The notes: a model not told the origin generated them from the sequence alone. A stretch of DNA of 8,185 nt from an uncultured Bacteroides sp. (GCA_934716785.1 CAKUYM010000187.1:1-8185); one strand, 5' to 3'; shown: positions 1 to 7,912, counted from the stretch's first letter. Program-made: numbers and translations.

Positions 1-7
1 GTATATT

Positions 8-13
8 CCTCCT
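8..13 (-). promoter_or_regulatory. Shine-Dalgarno of a minus-strand gene starting just beyond the left edge
   Basis: On the minus strand this reads AGGAGG followed by seven bases (AATATAC) up to the window end. With usual spacing, a start codon would lie immediately outside the window. No coding sequence of that gene is visible, so its identity is unknown. Confidence 0.55.
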
Positions 14-112
14 ACTTTATTACATACTTCCCAGCTGGACTCGAAGATATAATCGGGGGTTAATAAATCTTTTACCATATAATATATTAAAACTCTTTTT
101 AGTATGCGGGTG

Positions 113-120
113 CAAAAGTA
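113..120 (-). promoter_or_regulatory. Bacteroides-type promoter (-7 box) for a gene left of the window
   Basis: Read on the minus strand, this is TACTTTTG, an exact match to the Bacteroides primary sigma factor -7 consensus TAnnTTTG. An A/T-rich upstream region (121-160) has no clear TTTG at the -33 distance. Transcription would start near 106 and run leftward through an approximately 100-base leader to the Shine-Dalgarno at the left edge. The leader contains the palindrome CCAGCTGG (31-38). The site lies about 90 bases past the V-ATPase terminator, so the next gene appears to be a separate unit. Confidence 0.6.
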
Positions 121-207
121 CGCATTATTCTTTGAAAAATAATACATTATATTAAAAATATGAATTAAGAAAAAGAAAGAAGCGTCAGATTGCAGTAAGA
201 AAAGAAT

Positions 208-245
208 ATCCCCTTGCCAATGCAAAGCTGCATCAACAAGGGGAT
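208..245 (-). terminator. Intrinsic terminator of the V-ATPase operon
   Basis: A perfect 9-bp stem pairs ATCCCCTTG (208-216) with CAAGGGGAT (237-245). The 20-base loop contains a second 5-bp stem, ATGCA (220-224) with TGCAT (229-233). On the minus strand the hairpin is followed by a T-rich run (ATTCTTTTCTT, plus positions 207-197). It lies 38 bases past the K stop, as expected for the end of the operon transcript. The T-run is interrupted by C, so efficiency is uncertain. Confidence 0.85.
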
Positions 246-259
246 TGAATGTTTTTTAA

Positions 260-272
260 CGGGAGAATCCCG
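260..272 (-). other. Small GC hairpin between K stop and terminator
   Basis: CGGGA (260-264) pairs with TCCCG (268-272) around a 3-base loop, only 10 bases after the K stop codon. On the minus strand it is followed by TTAAAAAAC rather than a T-run, so it is not itself a good terminator. It could protect the mRNA 3' end or help pausing before the larger hairpin downstream. The structure is visible; the role is inferred. Confidence 0.5.
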
Positions 273-282
273 CAAGAAGAAA

Positions 283-753
<471 letters not shown>

Positions 754-794
754 CTATTTTTTATTGTTTAATTCTTACTTTAATTTTTAATCTT

Positions 795-2618
795 CTAACT
801 TTTATTTCTAAATGGTTTGTACTCTTTGCCACCGCCTTCATAGCCGGAATTCTTGAAGAACTCAACAAACGTCAGACGCATCGGGTGAACCATCGCACCG
901 AGCACATTCATAAAGATATTGATTGCATGGCCGATAACGAAAATCAGCACCATCACGATAGGACCTGCTATTACATTGTCCGGACTCATGCCCACTGCCA
1001 AGCTGTTGAATACTCCCGCCAATATACCACCGGAAAGCCCGAGGGCAAACAGACGGACATACGACAAAACATCTCCCAACAGACCGGTAGCCATATTGTA
1101 CGAATCCCATAATCCCAATCCGATGTTCAGGAAAATATTCTTTCCCGGACTGTTATAAAGGAATATCATAGCCGCCGAAATGCCTAAAATAACAAGATGT
1201 ACCGTGCCGCCCATCGGCAATACGCTCGGCAACAGAGCCGCAACTGCCATCGAAACCAACAGGATAATCCACCCGATTGTTGCTACCGCATACTTGAAGC
1301 CAAACTGGATCGTCTGGTTCACCGCCTTCAGCACCATACCGAACAGAATCTGAACGGCTCCCAAAATCAGTGACAACTGGAACATATCATTGTTATCCAT
1401 CAACACAGCGTGTTTCAAGCGTTGAATGAAGGGCCAGTCCAAATCATAAATATTCGCTCCGAAGAACGTACCAGTCAGCAAGCCACAGAAGAATGTTGAA
1501 GCGGCAAGCACCTGTATCAATGATAGGATCGGCTTCATAGTCGGAGTCACCTTCTTCGCTATCAATCGATATCCCGTAGCTCCCAAGAACAAGAACAAGC
1601 CATATCCCGAATCTCCCAGACAGAGTCCGAAGAAAATCATAAAGAACGGGGCAAAGAACGGAGTCAAGTCCAATTCGTTGTACTTCGGAAGCATATACAG
1701 CTTGCATATCGGTTCAAACCAAGCAAAGAATCCCTTGTTATTCAACCGGATAGGCACATTGTCTCCCGGCATCGGATCGGTGATTTCATAATACACATGT
1801 GCATCATTCAGATAAGCCTCTATCTCTGCTTTACAGAATGCAGGTGCCCATCCTTCAATCAGCATCAGCTTATCACCGGCAGTATGCTCGGAACTCAATA
1901 CTACCTTGGAGAATTCAATCTGGCTCTGCAATTCTTTTAAGGCAGCCTTCAAAGAAGGAATATCTGCCTCGGAAAGCGCCACAAGCTTCTTTTCGTTCTC
2001 TTCAATCGCCTGTTCGGTCGTATTATAAAGCGCTTCAAGACGCGACAGGGAGTATGCAGGAAGTTTTGCCTGCTCTACGTCCAAGTCTATTTCTTGTCCG
2101 GCTTTCGTCACGGTCACAAAGAATACTTTAGAAGAAATGCGATTTACAATCATCGCATTGTATTCCGTTTCCCACTCTTCCTTGTAGTTTCCTTCCGAAC
2201 AGCTATAGAAACCGATCACGTAGCCGGCATCCTTCAACTTCAATACATCTGCCGGTTCAAAGTTGCCCCATGCTTCCAATGCTTCCTTCTCTTTTGCATA
2301 GCCTTGTAGCTGCTGAGTCAACTTTCCGTGTTCCGTCTGCAAAGCGTCTACCTCGTCCAGCACTTGCATACCGCGGGCAGCCGTCCCGCCTTCTGTAGCA
2401 ATGACAGCATTCTTTTCATGTTTCTGATTCTGAAGTAGCTTCAAGGTAGCCGCCAAGCGGTTGGAGAGACGGATGCTCTCTTGCAACTCCGCATTGTCGG
2501 CAACTCCCTGTTGCTTCTCCACAATATGAACCACGCCAAGTTCGCGCAAACTCTTCAGAAATTCTTCATACTCCTTGTGATAAATCAGGAATGTGAGTTT
2601 CTTCATTTTTGTAATCAT
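795..2618 (-). CDS. atpI: V-type ATPase membrane subunit I (subunit a homologue)
   Basis: This 607-residue stator subunit forms the ion half-channels beside the K ring. Residues 1 to about 315 are a soluble, coiled-coil-rich arm that meets the peripheral stalks. From about 318 the protein is hydrophobic, with seven to eight membrane helices (approximately 319-350, 362-387, 411-434, 441-464, 470-488, 506-545 in one or two parts, 549-577). Family marks include GDSGYG at 335-340 just inside the first helix. YVRLFALGLSGG at 520-531 contains R522, and HPMRLTFVEFF at 578-588 contains R581. These match the two conserved arginines (R573 and R629 in E. hirae NtpI) that face the ring glutamate. The C-terminal EGGG.EY.PF tail is also typical. 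At 607 residues it is shorter than many homologues (about 640-660). It overlaps D by four bases and has a strong Shine-Dalgarno, so translation is probably coupled. Confidence 0.97.
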   Translation of the reverse strand: MITKMKKLTFLIYHKEYEEFLKSLRELGVVHIVEKQQGVADNAELQESIRLSNRLAATLKLLQNQKHEKNAVIATEGGTAARGMQVLDEVDALQTEHGKLTQQLQGYAKEKEALEAWGNFEPADVLKLKDAGYVIGFYSCSEGNYKEEWETEYNAMIVNRISSKVFFVTVTKAGQEIDLDVEQAKLPAYSLSRLEALYNTTEQAIEENEKKLVALSEADIPSLKAALKELQSQIEFSKVVLSSEHTAGDKLMLIEGWAPAFCKAEIEAYLNDAHVYYEITDPMPGDNVPIRLNNKGFFAWFEPICKLYMLPKYNELDLTPFFAPFFMIFFGLCLGDSGYGLFLFLGATGYRLIAKKVTPTMKPILSLIQVLAASTFFCGLLTGTFFGANIYDLDWPFIQRLKHAVLMDNNDMFQLSLILGAVQILFGMVLKAVNQTIQFGFKYAVATIGWIILLVSMAVAALLPSVLPMGGTVHLVILGISAAMIFLYNSPGKNIFLNIGLGLWDSYNMATGLLGDVLSYVRLFALGLSGGILAGVFNSLAVGMSPDNVIAGPIVMVLIFVIGHAINIFMNVLGAMVHPMRLTFVEFFKNSGYEGGGKEYKPFRNKS

Positions 2619-3220
2619 GCCTCTACCTCCTTCCTTTTTTCCTGATGAGACTTCATGATCTTTTGCGAAGACTTCGACAGGTTTTCCTCATCCTCCATAA
2701 ATCGCTTAATCTTTCGCAATGCATCCTGATAGCCCGGTATCTGCACCTTTTCAAAAAGGTTTACTTTCTGAGTGGTCTTTTTCCTTGCATGTTCTAACAA
2801 ATTCAACTTGGCGAGCATAAACTCACGTTCGATTGCCGTATGAGCAAGCTCTTCCAGGAGGTGGATGCCATCGGCATACCACTTGGGAGCATTAAACATA
2901 CTGTACGGTCGTGTCTCAAAATCTACATTTTCGAGCAACGGCACACGCACACCCGCAATTTTCTTCACGCCAAGATGAACATCATTAACCTTTATCAATG
3001 AAGCGTCAAACTCATTCCAAAGGGCGAACATGGCTTCATAGGCTTGAATCTGCTGTTCGAGCCTATCCTCCAAATCAGCCGCTTCCGTTTTGCAACGTTT
3101 CACTTCCATACGGAGGGCACTTTCCTTGTTCTTGATGATAGGAAGCGTACGCACCCGCACTTTCAGTTGCTTTTCGAGCTGCTGAAGAGAGGTTTTGTTA
3201 TATTGAAACTTTATAGCCAC
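2615..3220 (-). CDS. atpD: V-type ATPase subunit D (central axle), GTG start
   Basis: This 201-residue protein is the rotor axle that turns inside the A3B3 head, equivalent to gamma of F-type enzymes. Two long charged helices, about 8-75 and 118-200, form the expected antiparallel coiled coil around a short beta/loop part (about 78-115). The C-terminal family signature is seen as KVNLFEKVQIPGYQDALRKI at 152-171, matching the usual RVNALE..IP....I pattern. The start is GTG (CAC at 3218-3220 on the plus strand). An in-frame TAG lies three codons upstream, and the next in-frame ATG is at residue 38, which would delete conserved N-terminal helix, so GTG is preferred. It begins 59 bases after B. 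Its last codons contain the Shine-Dalgarno of subunit I, and the two genes overlap as ATGA. No subunit F gene follows, unlike in many other operons. Confidence 0.95.
   Translation of the reverse strand: MAIKFQYNKTSLQQLEKQLKVRVRTLPIIKNKESALRMEVKRCKTEAADLEDRLEQQIQAYEAMFALWNEFDASLIKVNDVHLGVKKIAGVRVPLLENVDFETRPYSMFNAPKWYADGIHLLEELAHTAIEREFMLAKLNLLEHARKKTTQKVNLFEKVQIPGYQDALRKIKRFMEDEENLSKSSQKIMKSHQEKRKEVEA
2625..2632 (-). promoter_or_regulatory. Strong Shine-Dalgarno of subunit I inside the end of D
   Basis: On the minus strand this reads AAGGAGGT, a full complement to the 16S anti-Shine-Dalgarno, six bases before the ATG at 2618. It is embedded in the last codons of D (Lys-Glu-Val). It supports the start of subunit I at 2618 and suggests reinitiation after D. 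It stands out because the other genes in this operon have only A/T-rich leaders. Confidence 0.8.
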
Positions 3221-3228
3221 GATGTTCT

Positions 3229-3249
3229 ATTTACTATTTAACTATTTAC
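3229..3249 (-). repeat. TAAATAG tandem repeat in the leader of subunit D (copy 1)
   Basis: On the minus strand this is a short degenerate tandem of TAAATAG units in the spacer before the D start. The same 21-base unit recurs, with one mismatch, at 4606-4626 before the B start. It is unstructured and A/T-rich, which may favour ribosome loading in a genus that seldom uses Shine-Dalgarno pairing. The role is inferred. Confidence 0.55.
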
Positions 3250-3279
3250 GATTGACTATCATCTAATCGTCTAATTATT

Positions 3280-4599
3280 TTATTTCGGCCAGTATTGGTC
3301 TACCAAGTCCTTCTTGATATTCACTTCTTCCGGACGGAAATATTTGCCGAACAAGCCCCAAGCTACATCCAGCATCTCAGTGGTATCCAGATTGACATCG
3401 ATAGCCAACAGTTGGTTCGAATAATCCTTTGCGAAAGCCAACGTACGTTCATCGTAGTTTGTCAGGTCGAAACCGTTCTCCATCTTTGTCTTGGCGTTAG
3501 CGGCATCGGCATACAGACGTACAGCAGCATTCATCACCTGCGGATGGTCTTTACGTGTCTTCTTGCCGGTAACCAACTGTTTCAGACGTGACAATGAACG
3601 GAACGGATCGACTATGACCTTACCTATATCACTGTCGCGACGCAGGAACAACTGACCTTCGGTAATGTAACCTGTATTATCAGGCACAGCATGTGTAATA
3701 TCGCCGCCAGACAGCGTAGTCACCGCAATAATCGTTATTGAACCACCTGAGGGGAACTGTACCGCCTTCTCGTAAATCTTCGCCAGATCCGAATAAAGCG
3801 ACCCCGGCATAGAGTCTTTCGAAGGAATCTGATCCATACGGTTGGATACGATAGCCAACGCATCGGCATAACTTGTCATATCCGTCAGCAGTACCAGAAC
3901 CTTTTCATTATTATTCACAGCGAAATATTCGGCAGCCGTCAATGCCATGTCGGGAATCAACAGACGTTCTACCGGCGGATTTTCTGTCGTATTCATGAAA
4001 CTCACGATACGGTCGAGTGCACCAGCATTGGAGAATACATTCTTAAAGTACAGGTAGTCATCATTCGTCATACCCATACCACCCAAGATAATCTTATCCG
4101 TTTCGGCACGCAACGCCACGTTTGCCATCACCTGGTTGAAAGGTTGGTCCGGGTCGGCAAAGAACGGAATCTTCTGACCGGATACCAACGTATTGTTCAA
4201 GTCGATACCCGCGATACCGGTTGCTATCAACTCCGACGGTTGTTTGCGTCGAACCGGATTCACGGAAGGTCCTCCGATTTCCACTTCCTGCCCTTCAATC
4301 TCCGGTCCCCCATCAATCGGGTCACCGAAAGCGTTGAAGAAACGCCCTGCCAACTGCTCGCTTACCTTCAATGTAGGCGACTTGCCAAGGAACACAACCT
4401 CCGCATTGGTAGGAATACCTTCCGTACCTTCAAAAACCTGCAGGGTGACATCGTCACCGGCAATCTTAACCACCTGTGCCAGTTTGCCGTTCACGGTGGC
4501 AAGCTCATCATACCCTACCCCGGTCGCTTTCAGCGAACAAGTAGCCTTGGTAATCTGAGTAATCTTGGTATATATCTTTTGAAAAGCTTTTGTTGCCAT
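3280..4599 (-). CDS. atpB: V-type ATPase regulatory subunit B
   Basis: This is the 439-residue non-catalytic partner of A in the hexameric head, slightly shorter than the usual 455-470. The N-terminal barrel spans about 1-75, with AGRFFNAFGDPIDGGP at 84-99 and a conserved NP.RR segment near 114-118. Where other B subunits have a degenerate P-loop (FSGSGLPHN), this one has FFADPDQPFNQ (146-156), so it cannot form a phosphate loop. It then continues with the typical GGMGMTNDDYLYF at 173-185. The TGYITEGQLFLRR motif (309-321) and SLSRL (335-339) follow. R338 aligns with the arginine finger that reaches the A-subunit nucleotide, so catalytic help to A should be intact. It starts at ATG 4599, 33 bases after A. 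The spacer is made of A/T-rich TAAATAG-like repeats with no Shine-Dalgarno. Confidence 0.97.
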   Translation of the reverse strand: MATKAFQKIYTKITQITKATCSLKATGVGYDELATVNGKLAQVVKIAGDDVTLQVFEGTEGIPTNAEVVFLGKSPTLKVSEQLAGRFFNAFGDPIDGGPEIEGQEVEIGGPSVNPVRRKQPSELIATGIAGIDLNNTLVSGQKIPFFADPDQPFNQVMANVALRAETDKIILGGMGMTNDDYLYFKNVFSNAGALDRIVSFMNTTENPPVERLLIPDMALTAAEYFAVNNNEKVLVLLTDMTSYADALAIVSNRMDQIPSKDSMPGSLYSDLAKIYEKAVQFPSGGSITIIAVTTLSGGDITHAVPDNTGYITEGQLFLRRDSDIGKVIVDPFRSLSRLKQLVTGKKTRKDHPQVMNAAVRLYADAANAKTKMENGFDLTNYDERTLAFAKDYSNQLLAIDVNLDTTEMLDVAWGLFGKYFRPEEVNIKKDLVDQYWPK

Positions 4600-4605
4600 C
4601 TATAT

Positions 4606-4626
4606 ATTTACTATTTAGCTATTTAC
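4606..4626 (-). repeat. TAAATAG tandem repeat in the leader of subunit B (copy 2)
   Basis: This matches 20 of 21 bases of the repeat before D (3229-3249). It lies 7 bases upstream of the B start and fills most of the 33-base A-B spacer. The array continues in weaker form into 4627-4637. Confidence 0.55.
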
Positions 4627-4632
4627 TACTTA

Positions 4633-6390
4633 CTATTTGACATTTCTTTCGGCAATCAATTCTTCCAATTGTTTCCGGAATCCTTCATACTGTTCAGATT
4701 TGAACTTCGAATAGTTCATCTGCTTGCAGATATTAATCATCTTCTTGAAGTAATCCATAACATCATTGAAGTTATCAAATTCAAACTCCGTATGACAGAT
4801 GTCAATCACCATATTCAGTATATCTTCCTGACGTTCCATCGGGGTCACCGCATCGATTTCATCAAAAGCATCCTGCTGCAAAATAACGAAGTCAATCAAT
4901 TCTGATTTCCAGAAGATAACATGATATTCTACCGGCACGCCGTCATCACCAAGGATATTGATCTGTTCGGCAATCTCCTTACCTCGCTGCAGACGTGTTT
5001 TCAATTCATTCACCTTACCGATCCACTCACCGTTGATATGTTCCTTGATATATTCCTCAAATTCCGGATACTCAATATATTTTGAATAAGAATCAATCGG
5101 ATTCACAGCCGGATAACGTTTCTTATCGGCACGGTCCTGTTCCAAAGCATAGAAACAACGAGCCACTTTCTTCGTATTTTCAGTCACCGGTTCTTTCAAG
5201 TTACCACCAGCAGGAGATACCGTACCGATGAATGTAATAGAACCTGTTTCACCATTACCAAGTTTTACATATCCTGCACGACCGTAGAAGTTGGAGATGA
5301 TAGCTGAAATATCCATAGGGAAAGCATCCGGTCCGGGCAACTCCTCCATACGGTTGGACATCTCACGCAGAGCTTGCGCCCAACGGGAAGTAGAGTCTGC
5401 CATCAACAGCACCTTCAACCCCATCGAACGATAATATTCCGCCAAAGTCATAGCCGTATATACAGAAGCCTCACGGGCAGCTACCGGCATGTTGGAGGTA
5501 TTGGCAATAATGATGGTACGCTCCATCAATTTACGTCCCGTATGCGGGTCAACCAATTCGGGGAACTCGGTAAAGATTTCCACCACCTCATTGGCACGTT
5601 CACCACAAGCCGCAATAATAACGATATCCGCTTCCGCCTGCTTGGAGATAGCGTGCTGAAGCACAGTCTTACCTGTACCGAACGGACCGGGGATAAAACC
5701 CGTACCACCTTCCACGATAGGATTCAGCGTGTCGATAACACGTACACCGGTTTCCAGCAATTTGAAAGGACGCGGTTTTTCCTTATAGTTCGTCATGGCA
5801 CGTTTCACCGGCCATTTCTGAATCATAGTCACAGGAATGTCGTTTCCTTCTTCATCTGTCAAGACGGCAATCGTATCTTCTATCTTATAGTCACCTTCCG
5901 GCATGATTGTTTTTACGGTAGCCGTTCCTTGCAAAGTGAACGGAGCCATCATCTTCAGCGGCTGGAAGTTTTCATCCACCTGTCCCAACCATGCGGAAGC
6001 CTGCACTTTATCACCGGCATTCACCAATGGAACGAAGTGCCACACACGTTCCTTATCCAATGGATACGTATATTGTCCCCTTTTCAGGAAAACTCCTTCC
6101 ATTTTGTCGAGGTCATTTTGCAGACCGTCATAGTTTTTCGATAACATACCCGGACCCAATGTCACTTCGAGCATGTGTCCTGTAAATTCGGCTTCGGCTC
6201 CTACCTTCAGTCCGCGAGTGCTCTCAAACACCTGGACATATACCTGTGAACCTACAACCTTAATCACCTCCGCCATCAACCTGTCGCCACCGGTCGAGAT
6301 ATAACAAATCTCATTCTGAGCCACCGGGCCGTCAACGACGAGGGTCACCATGTTGGCAATAACGCCACTAACAGTTCCTTTTGTTGCCAT
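4633..6390 (-). CDS. atpA: V-type ATPase catalytic subunit A
   Basis: This is the 585-residue nucleotide-hydrolysing (or ATP-forming) subunit of the A3B3 head, full length for bacterial V-type A. An N-terminal beta barrel (about 1-75) is followed by the A-specific insertion or bulge domain (about 115-190), which separates V-type A from F-type beta. The Walker A loop is GPFGTGKT at 235-242, with the phosphate-binding lysine at 241. The catalytic glutamate and neighbouring arginine are E264 and R265 in ACGERANE, three residues on from E261/R262 of Enterococcus hirae. The Walker B region and the ensuing motif lie at 326-346 (LLMADSTSRWAQALREMS). The C-terminal helical domain runs from about 440. 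The loop reads GERANE where many V-type A subunits have GERGNE. The ATG at 6390 follows an A/T-only leader. Its first 13 bases equal those of B. Confidence 0.98.
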   Translation of the reverse strand: MATKGTVSGVIANMVTLVVDGPVAQNEICYISTGGDRLMAEVIKVVGSQVYVQVFESTRGLKVGAEAEFTGHMLEVTLGPGMLSKNYDGLQNDLDKMEGVFLKRGQYTYPLDKERVWHFVPLVNAGDKVQASAWLGQVDENFQPLKMMAPFTLQGTATVKTIMPEGDYKIEDTIAVLTDEEGNDIPVTMIQKWPVKRAMTNYKEKPRPFKLLETGVRVIDTLNPIVEGGTGFIPGPFGTGKTVLQHAISKQAEADIVIIAACGERANEVVEIFTEFPELVDPHTGRKLMERTIIIANTSNMPVAAREASVYTAMTLAEYYRSMGLKVLLMADSTSRWAQALREMSNRMEELPGPDAFPMDISAIISNFYGRAGYVKLGNGETGSITFIGTVSPAGGNLKEPVTENTKKVARCFYALEQDRADKKRYPAVNPIDSYSKYIEYPEFEEYIKEHINGEWIGKVNELKTRLQRGKEIAEQINILGDDGVPVEYHVIFWKSELIDFVILQQDAFDEIDAVTPMERQEDILNMVIDICHTEFEFDNFNDVMDYFKKMINICKQMNYSKFKSEQYEGFRKQLEELIAERNVK

Positions 6391-6407
6391 ATATTTTTAA
6401 TAATTTA

Positions 6408-7250
6408 TTATCTGAATTCTGCAGGAATCTGCACTTCGTTCTTCAGTGATTCGATAATGCTTCTGAACAACTGGTTTCCTTTCTCCTTATCCAATGAAAT
6501 CCAACGTTCTATCATCTCCAGTTTCAATAAGAAAGCGAAAATGCGTTCGACAGTAAAATAATCGAAGAATATAGCATCCTCCATCCAGTTCCACCGCAGA
6601 GCATCGAGTTTCTTCTCACGTTCCACCAATTCTGTAATCTCGCTAATCTTGACCAATGCATCAAGCACATCCACCTCACCGGACAGCCCGAAATCACGGG
6701 CACTCGATGTGCGTAATGCTTCGCATACCTCCGTATTTCCTACAACATGAGAACCAATATCCCATTTGAACTTACGACACATAAATGCGACAAGAATATT
6801 ATTGATGTTGAGATTGAATTCAAACCAGGCAGAGACGAACTTATTTCCACATTTCATGGCATATTCATAATACAACACGGCCAAATGGTCTTCGTGCAAA
6901 ATCGCACTATCGACAGGTGTATTCAAATAATCGGTGATGAATGTAGAAAGATATGCCGGAAAGTCCTTGGGACTGATTTCACCGCCTTCTTTCAGAATAG
7001 AAATATATTCGGTGAGTTCTGCTGCAGAATAGTTTCCCCGTTTATCAACTTCGGCTTCTTTATCTTTGAGAAGTTTCAGCACATTCGCATTATCAAACTT
7101 CAGATAAAACAAGTCAATCAATTTCCGGTCTGAAGCAGACAATCCATTGTAGATTTCTGTTTTAAAATCGGCTACTGTATAGCTCAGTTTGCTATCTTCC
7201 AGCGAAAGTTCCGGCAAACCCGCTACCAAGTAATAGTACTTACTACTCAT
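6408..7250 (-). CDS. DUF2764-like protein, candidate V-ATPase subunit C
   Basis: This is a 280-residue, mostly helical, soluble protein with no signal peptide or membrane span. It fits the uncharacterised DUF2764 family found between E and A in chlamydial, spirochaetal and Bacteroidetes V-ATPase operons. Function is not established. What I see are three spaced segments like the repeated motif of the V-ATPase C/AC39 family, where an acidic or Asn-containing helix runs into a basic one. They are FDNANVLKLLKDKE at residues 52-65, FEFNLNINNILVAFMCRK at 143-160, and VERIFAFLLKLEMIERWISL at 234-253. The third recalls the C-terminal motif of eukaryotic subunit d (aromatic and hydrophobic run, E, then WI). 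In Thermus the C gene also lies between E and A. I infer a rotor coupling role between axle and ring. It starts at ATG 7250, 11 bases after E, and stops 17 bases before A. An assembly factor is the main alternative. Confidence 0.8.
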   Translation of the reverse strand: MSSKYYYLVAGLPELSLEDSKLSYTVADFKTEIYNGLSASDRKLIDLFYLKFDNANVLKLLKDKEAEVDKRGNYSAAELTEYISILKEGGEISPKDFPAYLSTFITDYLNTPVDSAILHEDHLAVLYYEYAMKCGNKFVSAWFEFNLNINNILVAFMCRKFKWDIGSHVVGNTEVCEALRTSSARDFGLSGEVDVLDALVKISEITELVEREKKLDALRWNWMEDAIFFDYFTVERIFAFLLKLEMIERWISLDKEKGNQLFRSIIESLKNEVQIPAEFR

Positions 7251-7261
7251 AGTCGCTTCTT

Positions 7262-7852
7262 TTAAAATAGCATTTCTACTAATTGAGGACGCAAGAACGC
7301 TTTGAAGTAATTCATGAATTCTTCTTCTCCGAAGTTCACCTTATAGGAACCGTCCGCCGGAGAAACTGTGAATAAAGTCTTGATACCGTTCACTTGCTGT
7401 ATAGTCACCCCCTTGTCTAATAAAGCCTTTGCGTGAGCGGCAAAATATTTTTTCAGAGACTCCGCATCAGCTGTTGAGATAACGATCGGTTCGTCTACAC
7501 TCCATTTGGATGCCAAAGCAACAATAAACGCATTCAGATAATCTTTATCTTGTGCGAAATCCTTCACGGAAGTGACCACCAACTTATCAGTTACCATAGT
7601 AGCTACCTCAGATTTGAGCGCATTTACAGCCTGACCGGCAAATAGTTTTAACTCTGATTTTGTATTTTCTACCAATTCATCGGCAGATTTACGAGAGGAA
7701 TTTACAATTGACTCTGCCTCTTTGCGAGCATCCTCAATGATTTTCTTAGCTTCTTCCTGAGCATTCGCGATAAGTCTTTGCGCTTCTTCGTTTCCTTTTT
7801 CCACGCCTTCACGATAAATCTTATCGGTCAACTCTTGAATTTTGTTTTCCAT
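7262..7852 (-). CDS. atpE: V-type ATPase subunit E (peripheral stalk)
   Basis: This 196-residue protein is the likely peripheral-stalk subunit E, which holds the A3B3 head still against the membrane stator. Residues 1 to about 65 are a charged, Ala/Glu/Lys-rich helix with heptad spacing (for example EEAQRLIANAQEEAKKIIED), as expected for the coiled-coil half that normally pairs with subunit G. The rest, from about residue 70, looks like the mixed alpha/beta C-terminal domain that contacts the top of subunit B. Length fits the family (about 185-200). The ATG at 7852 follows an A/T-rich leader with no Shine-Dalgarno, normal for Bacteroidetes. It is the first gene of the operon, and its stop lies 11 bases before the next start. 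The family call rests on coiled-coil architecture plus context, since E is poorly conserved. No separate G partner is visible. Confidence 0.88.
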   Translation of the reverse strand: MENKIQELTDKIYREGVEKGNEEAQRLIANAQEEAKKIIEDARKEAESIVNSSRKSADELVENTKSELKLFAGQAVNALKSEVATMVTDKLVVTSVKDFAQDKDYLNAFIVALASKWSVDEPIVISTADAESLKKYFAAHAKALLDKGVTIQQVNGIKTLFTVSPADGSYKVNFGEEEFMNYFKAFLRPQLVEMLF

Positions 7853-7912
7853 ATCAACAGAAGTATTTAGTATTATTACTGTATTAATTGTATACCTTTC
7901 TTAGATTCTCGC

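Noticed and set aside
1444..1707. Second minus-strand frame of 87 codons within subunit I
   Set aside because: It is a shifted frame of the intact subunit I gene, with no sign of a frameshift in the main frame.
3220..3279. Possible small F or G subunit gene hidden in the B-D or other gaps
   Set aside because: The largest gap in the operon is 59 bases, too short for a roughly 100-residue subunit.
4144..4905. Open frame of 253 codons on the plus strand across the B/A junction
   Set aside because: It lies antisense to the ends of two well-recognised genes, has His/Arg/Phe-rich low-sense composition and matches no family.
5374..6144. Open frame of 256 codons on the plus strand inside subunit A
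   Set aside because: It is fully antisense to the conserved catalytic subunit, and its reading is a by-product of that gene's codon use.
6747..7133. Plus-strand frame of 128 codons antisense to the DUF2764-like gene
   Set aside because: The minus-strand frame is operon-spaced and shows family-like motifs; the antisense frame shows none.
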